28,904 nucleotides of DNA, taken from the IMG/VR virus record IMGVR_UViG_3300010150_000102, positions 1 to 28,904 of that record, one strand, 5' to 3'. Below, piece after piece: positions 22,348 through 28,904 of this stretch. The stretch's first letter is position 1; each line of letters begins with the position of its first letter. Source of the stretch: a virus. The notes beneath the pieces were generated by a model. The model had not been told where the DNA came from. It made no database searches and was given only the letters and a program-made list of their open reading frames with translations. The translations under genes and the position numbers were made by a program.

Positions 22348-25120
22348 CTGTAAACCCTTCTAACTTAACTGCCAACACCCAGATAGGCGGCAGGTTAAAA
22401 TTAGTACCCTTACTCAAACGCATCTTTAGTTTTTTACCCCCCAACTCTTTTTGCATACCTTCTACAGCACTAACATAATCTAACTTTTGCTCACCAAGCC
22501 AAGACTTAAACACTTTCGGCACTATGTATAACATGTGAGTATCTGTTTCATATCGCGCTACAAACATACCGCGTGGGTTTTGTTCTGGTATAACCATAGG
22601 AGCTACACCATCTGTAGAATGCGCAGTTTCTGTACTCTTAATTTTAAGTATGCTACCCCAATGTTCTGTAGTAAATTCTGTTACCAAAGTCTGAATAGAC
22701 GCAGTGCTGTCGTCTACAAATGCTTTAGTAATTCTTAGTTGTGACACTATCCACTTAAACAATTTCTTCAGGTCGTAGTCTATTATACCTGCACGCTTTG
22801 CGGCTAATGCCCCTGCCAGTATCGCGGAACAACCCCCAGACCAAAAACGATTCTTCTGGTTTAACCCTGCGGCTTTATCTAGCTTTACCTTTATACTTTC
22901 GTAGTCTGCCCTAATCGTGTCCTTGTTTTGAATTACGTACTGCACAAACTCAACCCCGTAATGACCGTAATTGTCTTGTATATCTGCAAACAGTTTAGCC
23001 CCTGTAAGCAGATCGACCTCTACCAAATTCATCTCGTCTACGCGCAATTCTAACAACCGTTGCATCTCAGCTTTAGTATTGCCTTTTGCCATAGCCATCT
23101 GTGCATACATACTGACGTTACCAGAAGATACAGCTATGAGCCTCCAAGGCTTGCCCCTAACACGTTCGTAGTTGCCCCCACCTGCCATACGATTTTTCTG
23201 CTTCCCTTCAGACAACTGATATGCGTAGTCCGAGGCGTGTCTGCCAAGAATATTTGTCATCTCGTCCGTATTAAGAAGCATGTTGTGCATAACTTCAGCT
23301 ACGTTCATACGAGAGTTAGCTGTATCAGCCTTAGTGCCTGTTAGTTTAAACGGGTCACCAAATATAGAAGTACCTGTATACATAGCGGTTGTTTTACCAC
23401 CACCTGTATCTCCAAACAGATGTATACCTAGACCATATAAACCTGTTAAGGGCATAAGAATTGTGCCGAACCCTGCGCATACAGTAAACTGTTGTAGTTC
23501 CATCCCGTCTTGATCGTAAAAATCTATTATTTCTTTGTTACGTTCCCTAGTACCTGCGGTCTTAAACCTGTCTATATACCCTGATGTTTTTGCAGAGGGG
23601 GGATTATAACCTATCGAGTGAGCGCTAATGAGTTGGTCACCTAACACAAACTCGTCCATTTTCTTGTCGTCAACCCACCCAAACTGTTGATGTGCTTGAC
23701 TGGCTGTAGTGGTTTGTTGAAGCTCGTTAATCCACGCGGCTGTGTATGACATTAGTTTATCTATATCCTTCCCAAAAGTAGTTATACCTTGCATAGACAT
23801 ATGCCTACGAAACTCTTCCCGTGCTGTAACCGCAGATAGTGGCACAATAAAATCCCTTATCCCGTCTTTTGGTAAGTGTAACGCAAACGCTATTACTTCA
23901 CCTAACTCTACATCATGTAACCTGCGTGTCACATAGAAATCATTATGGTATACACAAACCTCTTCTGGGTCACCGTCAGCGTTTGTACCACGTATGTATA
24001 CACCCCCATTTTGTCCACGAAAGTAAGGCTTTGGAAACACAGGTATTTCTACTGTCTTTGTTGTATCGCCAAAAGTTTCTTCTACTATATTATCTTCTGG
24101 AGATGCTTCTGCTATCTCTTTTGTAAGCATAGCAGGTGTAGATATTTTACCATTGTTAGGACACGTATCACATAACTCGTTATGTGTAGAGAACGTACTG
24201 CAGAAGTGCGGCCCCCCTGTATCCTGCATCTTCCGCAATGTTCTACTTAAACTGTAGTCGTCATGTTTACTGGACATCAGCTCTGCGCCCTTGTCCCCGT
24301 CTGTACACACGTTTGCAATAGATAAACCCGAACGCCACAAATCATGCGATACAGTTTTTTGATTTTCTATTATGTACTTTATCTGCGCACAACCCGTACC
24401 TTTGGCAGTCTTTATTAGTAAACGTTTGAAGCTACCTCTTTGATTCTCATTTATAGCATCTAAGAACGCGCTTGTGCTGTTAGCTTTGTACTTCGTTGGA
24501 ACTGGTATCAGGTCGCCGCCTAATAAATCAGAAAAAACATCAAAAGAAATAGTCCTAGGTTCTTCAACACCATAAAACGTTACGGGTATAGGTGGAGTAC
24601 CTTTATGATTATGCGTAGATGGTATCCGCAAAACTCGTGCTACGTCTGACGTAACAGATGGATCAGCTTCAAACCCGTCTTCTTTGCATAGTTGTTTGAG
24701 GCGTTCAGCTACCGGTAGCCAATCGTCCTTACATACCAACTCAGACAAAATCCAGTAGACGTGTACACCACGCCCCGAGTTAACAAGTGTAGGGTTAGGT
24801 AGTTTATGTCGTTTACAGAAAGCACGTAGCTCTACAATAGCAGTTTCTTGGTCGGGGAACTCTTTACCTTCACCACAATCTAGGTCTAGGAAAAAAGATT
24901 TCATGCCACGCACGTTATCTGCTTTGCGAGACCCTGCTGTCTCTAACGTAGCCAATGCAAAATACACGTCGTGTCCGTTGGCATCGTAATCATATGCGGC
25001 ATCTAAAACATCACTTACATTGTTGTAGAAACTTTGTTTAGGCGCACCGCCTTTAGTTGCAAAAACGCAGTAATGGCCTTCGTCTGCTAATAATAATTCT
25101 AAAAAGTTTTTTGTTTTCAT
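22322..25120 (-). CDS. Archaeo-eukaryotic-type primase fused to DUF927-type ATPase/helicase
   Basis: A protein of 932 residues from the ATG at 25118-25120; upstream GTG codons would add three residues. Numbering from the longer start: the AEP (primase-polymerase) signature is FFLDLDCG with the two catalytic Asp at 82 and 84, SGRGVHVYW at 118-126, and ARVLRIPSTHNHK with the basic nucleotide-binding residues at 164-176. A Cys cluster follows (C310, C320, C323, with His nearby), probably zinc-binding. The second half is a ring-ATPase-type domain: HLFGDTGGGKT (Walker A, 573-580) and MLLNTDE (Walker B, about 617-623), as in DUF927/superfamily 3-like helicases. It would prime and unwind DNA at the phage fork in one polypeptide. 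Upstream is the SSB gene, supporting a replication operon. Confidence 0.85.
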   Translation of the reverse strand: MKTKNFLELLLADEGHYCVFATKGGAPKQSFYNNVSDVLDAAYDYDANGHDVYFALATLETAGSRKADNVRGMKSFFLDLDCGEGKEFPDQETAIVELRAFCKRHKLPNPTLVNSGRGVHVYWILSELVCKDDWLPVAERLKQLCKEDGFEADPSVTSDVARVLRIPSTHNHKGTPPIPVTFYGVEEPRTISFDVFSDLLGGDLIPVPTKYKANSTSAFLDAINENQRGSFKRLLIKTAKGTGCAQIKYIIENQKTVSHDLWRSGLSIANVCTDGDKGAELMSSKHDDYSLSRTLRKMQDTGGPHFCSTFSTHNELCDTCPNNGKISTPAMLTKEIAEASPEDNIVEETFGDTTKTVEIPVFPKPYFRGQNGGVYIRGTNADGDPEEVCVYHNDFYVTRRLHDVELGEVIAFALHLPKDGIRDFIVPLSAVTAREEFRRHMSMQGITTFGKDIDKLMSYTAAWINELQQTTTASQAHQQFGWVDDKKMDEFVLGDQLISAHSIGYNPPSAKTSGYIDRFKTAGTRERNKEIIDFYDQDGMELQQFTVCAGFGTILMPLTGLYGLGIHLFGDTGGGKTTAMYTGTSIFGDPFKLTGTKADTANSRMNVAEVMHNMLLNTDEMTNILGRHASDYAYQLSEGKQKNRMAGGGNYERVRGKPWRLIAVSSGNVSMYAQMAMAKGNTKAEMQRLLELRVDEMNLVEVDLLTGAKLFADIQDNYGHYGVEFVQYVIQNKDTIRADYESIKVKLDKAAGLNQKNRFWSGGCSAILAGALAAKRAGIIDYDLKKLFKWIVSQLRITKAFVDDSTASIQTLVTEFTTEHWGSILKIKSTETAHSTDGVAPMVIPEQNPRGMFVARYETDTHMLYIVPKVFKSWLGEQKLDYVSAVEGMQKELGGKKLKMRLSKGTNFNLPPIWVLAVKLEGFTGVSETSED

Positions 25121-25147
25121 TGTCACCACTCGTCATAATAAAGTTAA

Positions 25148-25171
25148 CCACGGCTAAACAAATAGCCGTGG
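25148..25171 (-). terminator. Hairpin between the SSB and primase genes (possible attenuator)
   Basis: CCACGGCTA at 25148-25156 pairs perfectly with TAGCCGTGG at 25163-25171 (9 bp, 6-base loop). On the minus strand, the direction of transcription, it is followed by TTAACTTTATTATG. This is AT-rich but not a clean T-run, so it may be a partial terminator that lowers primase expression relative to SSB, or an mRNA-stability element at the 3' end of the SSB message. It fills most of the 61-base gap between the SSB stop and the primase ATG. Confidence 0.45.
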
Positions 25172-25181
25172 CAGGGATAGT

Positions 25182-25889
25182 TTAGTCGTCCCAATTATCT
25201 ATGATCGAACCTAAGTCTCCGTCGTCAGAAGGTGGCACAGCCGCCGCTTTTTTAGCGGTTCTTTTTACTGGCTCTTCGTCAAACCCGTCATCTGCGGGAG
25301 CTTCATCTAACACGTTATTGCTCTTCACAGCTTTAGGTGTTGATGCAAAAGGATTAGCGTCTTCCATAACAAAGCCACCATCTACAGCACCAAACGGATT
25401 ACGTACTTCCATAGGAACATACTTAATAACCTGTACAGCTTTTAGTCGTAGCGACACACTTTGTTTACCACCAAAGTCATAAGGTATCAACTGCACAGCT
25501 ACACTTACTGTACTACCTGTTGTTAATTGAAAATCTTCTGGCAATGGTGTGCCTTGTGAATCCACTTGGAGTGGTTTGTTAGTGACTTCACCTTTATAAG
25601 CACCTTTTAGGTTTGCTTTGTGAGTGTATGTACCGTTGTCATCTTTAACAAACGGGTTAACTAACTTGTCTGCCCATTTAGGCTCTTTGTTAGCATCATA
25701 CGCGGCCTTCATCTGCATAAATAACGCTTTAGCTGTCGCGCTATCCATACGAAATGCAATAGAAAACTCTGCATTCTGGTCTCTTGGACTACAAGGCACA
25801 CTACGTTTTACGCTTTGATCGAACGTATACGTCTTGTCGATCTTAGGCCATAATGCTTCTACGTTTTCAATAATGTAAGTTTCTGCCAT
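25182..25889 (-). CDS. Single-stranded DNA-binding protein, T7 gp2.5-like
   Basis: A 235-residue protein with AGGAGAAC 3-10 bases before the ATG. Residues 1-160 look like an OB-fold: strands TYTFDQSVKRSVP, AEFSIAFRM, GEVTNKPLQVD and GSTVSVAVQLIPYDFGGKQ, then VSLRLKAVQVIKYV, a block typical of T7 gp2.5-type and related phage SSBs. The C-terminal 75 residues are low-complexity, and the last ten are acidic with an aromatic (SIIDNWDD). That is the tail through which phage and bacterial SSBs contact polymerase and helicase. It coats ssDNA during replication and recombination. Between the HTH protein and the primase-helicase, as expected for a replication operon. Confidence 0.85.
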   Translation of the reverse strand: MAETYIIENVEALWPKIDKTYTFDQSVKRSVPCSPRDQNAEFSIAFRMDSATAKALFMQMKAAYDANKEPKWADKLVNPFVKDDNGTYTHKANLKGAYKGEVTNKPLQVDSQGTPLPEDFQLTTGSTVSVAVQLIPYDFGGKQSVSLRLKAVQVIKYVPMEVRNPFGAVDGGFVMEDANPFASTPKAVKSNNVLDEAPADDGFDEEPVKRTAKKAAAVPPSDDGDLGSIIDNWDD

Positions 25890-25909
25890 GTTGTTCTCCT
25901 TCTGGCTTG

Positions 25910-26158
25910 TTATACGTCGTCGTCAGCGTTGAAATCAAAATCAAGCTGAGTTTCGGTTGGTTCCTCGTGTACATCTTGTATTGCTTTAGTTAGTTCTTCT
26001 GTAACTGAGGTTTTGTTAAACCGGTAAGTATTACCGATCTTTATATACGTGGATTTAGGGATATGCCCCTGCCTAACCCACGCTCGGATTGTAGAAATTG
26101 ACACTGCAAAATGCTTTGACAACTCCTCTATCTGCACAAATGGTTCTTCATTCATCAT
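25910..26158 (-). CDS. Small excisionase/MerR-like helix-turn-helix protein
   Basis: An 82-residue protein. Residues 7-55 (VQIEELSKHFAVSISTIRAWVRQGHIPKS, then YIKIGNTYRFNKTSV) match the winged helix-turn-helix of excisionase-type DNA-binding proteins (HTH_17): HTH helices, W-x-R-x-G-x-I-P wing and an R-F strand. The C-terminal 25 residues are acidic and probably disordered. Its ATG overlaps the stop of the Gam-like gene (ATGA). No integrase is seen in the window, so a role in excision is not supported; an operator-binding regulator or replication-origin binder is equally possible. Confidence 0.75.
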   Translation of the reverse strand: MMNEEPFVQIEELSKHFAVSISTIRAWVRQGHIPKSTYIKIGNTYRFNKTSVTEELTKAIQDVHEEPTETQLDFDFNADDDV

Positions 26159-26556
26159 TTTTTCCTAACTGATATTACATGTTCTGTATCGACGTTAAGA
26201 CCTTTCGGCATCACGTCAGGATTTTCCTCCAAGAACTGTTTTACATTAGTCTGGTTCAAACGACGATCCAAAAATTCGGGCATGTCATGTTCTTTTATGA
26301 ACGAGTACATGGATTCCCAATCTCCAGTCCAATATTTTGTTTTAGTAGACCTAAAAAACAAACCTTCAGAGGTTCTTACGCTTTCTACATTATGTGCATC
26401 GCAATAATCTAGTAACGCTTTCTTCAAAGTGTCTAGTTGGCGTACCAACTTTCCATCTTTTTCTTTGTAATCTGCAGACAGTAAGGCTCTTTCTGCTCTT
26501 ATCTTTATATAAGCCTTAGTAAGTTTGTCTGCAGGGACTTCGGTGTTATCACTCAT
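26155..26556 (-). CDS. Gam/Gp157-like coiled-coil protein (putative nuclease inhibitor)
   Basis: A 133-residue protein with AGGAGAAC 6-13 bases before the ATG. The N-terminal half is a long charged helix (LTKAYIKIRAERALLSADYKE and onward) continuing as KLVRQLDTLKKALLDYC. The C-terminal half is alpha/beta with SEGLFFRSTKTKYWTGDWES, a strand and helices ending in DTEHVISVRKK. A coiled-coil hairpin followed by a small domain with a K/R-x-W motif is what I recall for Gp157/Gam-like host-nuclease inhibitors (which bind DNA ends against RecBCD). No residue-level signature proves this. The neighbours (HTH, SSB, helicase) fit a DNA-protection or replication role. Confidence 0.55.
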   Translation of the reverse strand: MSDNTEVPADKLTKAYIKIRAERALLSADYKEKDGKLVRQLDTLKKALLDYCDAHNVESVRTSEGLFFRSTKTKYWTGDWESMYSFIKEHDMPEFLDRRLNQTNVKQFLEENPDVMPKGLNVDTEHVISVRKK

Positions 26557-26586
26557 TTTATGTTCTCCTGCTCTAACGAGAATTAC

Positions 26587-26615
26587 ACTTTAGTACCTAG
26601 TAATACGCTAGTCAA
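26587..26615 (-). promoter_or_regulatory. Candidate sigma70-like promoter ahead of the Gam-like gene
   Basis: On the minus strand TTGACT (26610-26615) and TAAAGT (26587-26592) are 17 bases apart. The -35 box is five of six to consensus and the -10 box four of six. The predicted start lies about 20-25 bases before the ATG at 26556, and the AGGAGAAC RBS fits in that leader. The -35 overlaps the end of the helicase gene. It could drive Gam-like, HTH, SSB and primase genes independently of the upstream genes. Confidence 0.45.
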
Positions 26616-28143
26616 GTAGTTCTTTGTATAAATCTATCATTTTTGTGTGTACATCAATTCTATTGTCAAGAAGTGCGTAAACACGCTTTTCCGCGGCAGA
26701 ACCTTGCAACTGTACAACAGTACAGGGATGCTTCTGTCCAGACCTATGAACCCGTGCGTTTGCTTGAGCATAAGTTTCTAACGAAGGCGTTGGCCCCCAC
26801 CAGACTACTGTGTTAGCTGCTGTTAACGTAACACCATGTGCCGCAGACTGCGGTTGTATAACTAAAACTCTTGGGTCGCTCGTTGTTTGAAACCGTTTAA
26901 ATATGTCTGTGCGTTTAGCTACAGGTACATCGCCACGAATAACGTCAGTAGTAATCCCGTCACTACGTAACTTATCTGTTAGTATGTCAATGGTATGTTT
27001 GAAAGGTACGAAAACAAGCACTTTTTGGCTACTTTCGTCTATTACTTCTCGTAACACCTTATACCTATGCTTTATATCAAACTCTAAGGTATCACCTTCA
27101 TCGGTGTATACAGCCCCTGCTGATATTTGTAATAACTTGTTCATAACAACAGCGGCGTTAACTGCAGATACTTCATCTTCTTGTATCTTCATTGTGAGTT
27201 TTTTCTTCAACATGTTGTAGTATTTCTGTTGTTGTCTTGTTAACTCTACCTTACGCTTCACATATGTCATGTCAGGAAGGTCAAGACACTCTTCCTTTGT
27301 AAATCTTATGGCAGGTTGTAACACGTTAAACACAAGGTCAGTAGCTTCAGGTTTAACCACCCACCTAAACTGAGTTATCTTACGCATGACCATATCACGA
27401 AACGAACCAAAGAACCTCGGTACAGTCGTAGGGTCAATAAGTTTTGCCAATCCGTACGCATCTAACGGAGATTGTGCGGCAGGTGTACCAGTCATCATCC
27501 ACAGCCATGTATCTTCATTAACGAGTTTGTTTAATATTTTCCAACGTTTAGACTGAGCGTTCTTGTAGTGCGTTGCTTCGTCTACAATAATTAAATCAAA
27601 ACCGCCTTTGGCTATCTCTTCCGATACAATCTCTACTCCATCATAGTTTATTATAACAAAGTCCGCGCCTTGCCCTATGATGGCTTTACGTTTCTTTGAT
27701 ACACCATGCGCTATATCCACAGTGCGGTGCGGTGCAAAAGTAAATAAATCTTCACGCCATGCTGAATCCATAATAGACAGTGGGCATATAACCAAAGCAC
27801 GTTTTATCTTGCCCTGTTTCATCAGATAATCCGTAGCCCAGATAGCACTAGCCGTTTTACCTGTACCCTGTTCGTTGAAGCAAAAACCTTTCCGGTTCAT
27901 AGTTAAGAACGCGGCTGTTTTCTTTTGGTGGGCAAACGGATCATACTTACCCGTCCAAGTATATTGTCCATGTATGGGGGAAGGCACATCAATATTAAGT
28001 GCGTGCAGTGCGTGCATCTCGTCGATACCCCAATTAACTAACACTTCGTTATCGCGTACAGCTTTACTCTTTGGGACTGTTTTAGTGACACGGTTTGGAT
28101 TGCGTAGCTTTAATAGCAACGCCTTGTCTTCTATAATTCGCAC
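26608..28143 (-). CDS. SNF2/DEAD-type superfamily 2 helicase
   Basis: A 511-residue protein starting with GTG (28141-28143) behind AGGAGAAC. The first 65 residues carry no recognised motif. Helicase motifs in order: FNEQGTGKT (Walker A, 89-97), a Walker B/motif II of IIVDEAT (185-191), motif III MTGTPAAQSP (217-226), then the second RecA domain with VLVFVPFKHTIDIL and motif VI QANARVHRSGQ (460-470). The RVHRSGQ form is diagnostic of SNF2-like helicases. In phages such proteins act in replication or recombination, using ATP to move along dsDNA or remodel branches. It is shorter than chromatin-remodelling SNF2 proteins and resembles phage versions. Upstream lies a small HNH-like gene, downstream the Gam-like gene. 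Confidence 0.9.
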   Translation of the reverse strand: MRIIEDKALLLKLRNPNRVTKTVPKSKAVRDNEVLVNWGIDEMHALHALNIDVPSPIHGQYTWTGKYDPFAHQKKTAAFLTMNRKGFCFNEQGTGKTASAIWATDYLMKQGKIKRALVICPLSIMDSAWREDLFTFAPHRTVDIAHGVSKKRKAIIGQGADFVIINYDGVEIVSEEIAKGGFDLIIVDEATHYKNAQSKRWKILNKLVNEDTWLWMMTGTPAAQSPLDAYGLAKLIDPTTVPRFFGSFRDMVMRKITQFRWVVKPEATDLVFNVLQPAIRFTKEECLDLPDMTYVKRKVELTRQQQKYYNMLKKKLTMKIQEDEVSAVNAAVVMNKLLQISAGAVYTDEGDTLEFDIKHRYKVLREVIDESSQKVLVFVPFKHTIDILTDKLRSDGITTDVIRGDVPVAKRTDIFKRFQTTSDPRVLVIQPQSAAHGVTLTAANTVVWWGPTPSLETYAQANARVHRSGQKHPCTVVQLQGSAAEKRVYALLDNRIDVHTKMIDLYKELLD

Positions 28144-28154
28144 TTAGTTCTCCT

Positions 28155-28172
28155 TTCGGGCAGTTGCCCGAA
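28155..28172. other. Palindromic hairpin just upstream of the helicase RBS
   Basis: TTCGGGCA and TGCCCGAA form an almost uninterrupted palindrome (18 bases, two-base centre; a practical 7-bp stem with a 4-base loop). On the minus strand it sits between the stop of the HNH-like gene and the RBS of the helicase gene, with no T-run. On the plus strand it is followed by CTATTTTTTCTTC, which would be a good intrinsic terminator for any rightward antisense transcript. Either a regulator-binding palindrome or an RNA stem affecting helicase translation is possible. Confidence 0.55.
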
Positions 28173-28445
28173 CTATTTTTTCTTCTTTTTATAGTTACGT
28201 GCGCGGTTCTTACTTGAACTTTCTATACGTATACCATCTTTGTTAGACCCACCCTTGGACAAGGCTTTCTTGTGACTAACATCTTTACCTTCACGTTTGT
28301 CGGCTTTACCGTTTTTGTTTTTATCTACACCATTCTTATCTACCTTACGTCTGGCGCGTTGCCGTTCCATACGTGCCTCAAACGCCTTACTACCTACAGG
28401 TGCATTCTTTTGTTTCTTACGATCTTTGGGATTTTTATATGGCAT
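28173..28445 (-). CDS. Small basic HNH-like protein with EF-hand-like loop (putative)
   Basis: A 90-residue protein from the ATG at 28443-28445, which overlaps the stop of the nuclease gene (TAATG) and has GGAG about 8 bases upstream. An in-frame ATG at 28469 lies inside the preceding gene and is not used. It is very Lys/Arg-rich, ending in a Lys run. DVSHKKALSKGG (about 58-69) is the HNH-type block (D-x-x-H-K-x-x-L-S-K-G-G) of small phage HNH proteins, and SSKNRARN is the following segment. The usual second-half Asn-Leu pattern and Cys knuckles are absent, so catalysis is uncertain. A loop DKNKNGKADKRE has the spacing of an EF-hand, with Ala at position 8. Either a nicking HNH enzyme or a structural nucleic-acid binder. 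Confidence 0.6.
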   Translation of the reverse strand: MPYKNPKDRKKQKNAPVGSKAFEARMERQRARRKVDKNGVDKNKNGKADKREGKDVSHKKALSKGGSNKDGIRIESSSKNRARNYKKKKK

Positions 28446-28904
28446 TAATTTGCTCCATTGTGAACACATTCAATTACAGGGCAGTGTCGTCTGCATAAGC
28501 CGTTAGGCCGTGCGTTCCACACATCGTTTTCAGCCGCGGCCTTCATCTGGTCGTACTTACTTAACCATTTCCCCCACAGCTTATGGCTATCATACTCCAT
28601 GTATGTGTCTTTTACCAAGTCATTACATACAACAAAAAATAACCCTGCACGTACAGTCTTAATTTGGGGGTACTTAGCAAACAAACCCAACGCCATTAAC
28701 TCTAGCTGTCCTTTGTCTGCATACTTAGAAGACTTGCCTGTCTTGTAATCTACTACCCATGCGAGATCACCGTCCAGTATAACTAAGTCAGCGATACCAC
28801 GAAACCAAACATCTTTGGCGTAGAAATCACATGCTTCTAAATCAGAGTTTATACCTAGTTTTATTTCGCATAGTTTTTCGCCTGTGCGGTTTTTCAGCGA
28901 TACC
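28445..28904 (-). CDS. PD-(D/E)XK nuclease, Cas4/RecB-like (5' end outside window)
   Basis: Reading leftwards from the window edge, the frame is open to a TAA at 28445-28447; at least 152 residues are visible and the N-terminus lies beyond the window. The core shows RGIADLVILDGDLAWVVDYKTGK: the Asp of GIAD and the D-x-K of VVDYKTGK are the catalytic metal-binding residues. A GQLELMAL helix (Q of the QxxxY-type motif region) follows, as in RecB/Cas4-family exonucleases. The C-terminus has C-x3-C-x4-C (LCRRHCPVIEC), which resembles the Fe-S-binding cysteines of Cas4/AddB. In a phage replication operon it would be a DNA-processing exonuclease for recombination or replication. The first visible ATG (28694-28696) is internal. 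Confidence 0.85.
   Translation of the reverse strand, partial: VSLKNRTGEKLCEIKLGINSDLEACDFYAKDVWFRGIADLVILDGDLAWVVDYKTGKSSKYADKGQLELMALGLFAKYPQIKTVRAGLFFVVCNDLVKDTYMEYDSHKLWGKWLSKYDQMKAAAENDVWNARPNGLCRRHCPVIECVHNGAN

Noticed and set aside
1-28904. tRNA genes, integrase, insertion sequences, diversity-generating retroelement
   Set aside because: I found no cloverleaf-like sequence, recombinase or reverse-transcriptase motif, or terminal inverted repeats when reading the window; short RNA genes could still have been missed by eye.

Overview
The window reads as part of a tailed bacteriophage genome, most likely a marine podovirus-like phage of an aquatic Gram-negative (probably proteobacterial) host. 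It has densely packed genes with ATGA and TAATG overlaps, a GTA-type holin beside a GH108-type endolysin, a P22 gp10-like tail protein with a C1q-like fibre, a row of giant internal/ejection proteins, and a phage replication operon. No integrase, repressor, tRNA, insertion sequence or CRISPR array was seen. The host and virion type are inferred from gene content. Sequence composition is moderately AT-rich throughout.

Left part, + strand (1-22027): the late region. It opens with the end of an unrecognised acidic protein, then a run of three small exported proteins (333-1592: a pilin-like protein, a possible Ig-fold chaperone-like protein, and a secreted protein with a coiled-coil tail). The lysis cassette follows: a membrane-anchored coiled-coil protein, a two-TM protein with a canonical EF-hand loop, a three-TM-family holin and a lysozyme-like endolysin (1592-3341). 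Next come the tail protein, fibre and a small protein in the position of T7 gp13 (3343-6352). Last are five tandem genes for putative ejection proteins (6356-22027), two of them giant (1782 and 2241 residues). The 2241-residue protein joins membrane-like segments, a ParB/sulfiredoxin-like segment, an HExxH zincin-like segment and a PLxRFG-type C-terminus, i.e. the architecture of a polyvalent protein.

Right part, - strand (22120-28904): the replication/early operon, read leftwards. It begins with a PD-(D/E)XK Cas4/RecB-like nuclease that is cut by the window edge. Then come a small basic HNH-like protein, an SNF2-type helicase, a Gam/Gp157-like coiled-coil protein, an excisionase-like HTH protein, a T7 gp2.5-like SSB, an archaeo-eukaryotic primase fused to a DUF927-type ATPase, and a small unknown protein. 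Three of these genes carry the same AGGAGAAC ribosome-binding octamer. A sigma70-like promoter lies ahead of the Gam-like gene.

The two transcription blocks converge at about 22.03-22.12 kb. There, an intrinsic terminator for the leftward transcript and a second perfect hairpin fill the only gap. The left block would build the virion, lyse the cell and deliver DNA through the envelope; the right block would prime, unwind, coat and process phage DNA.
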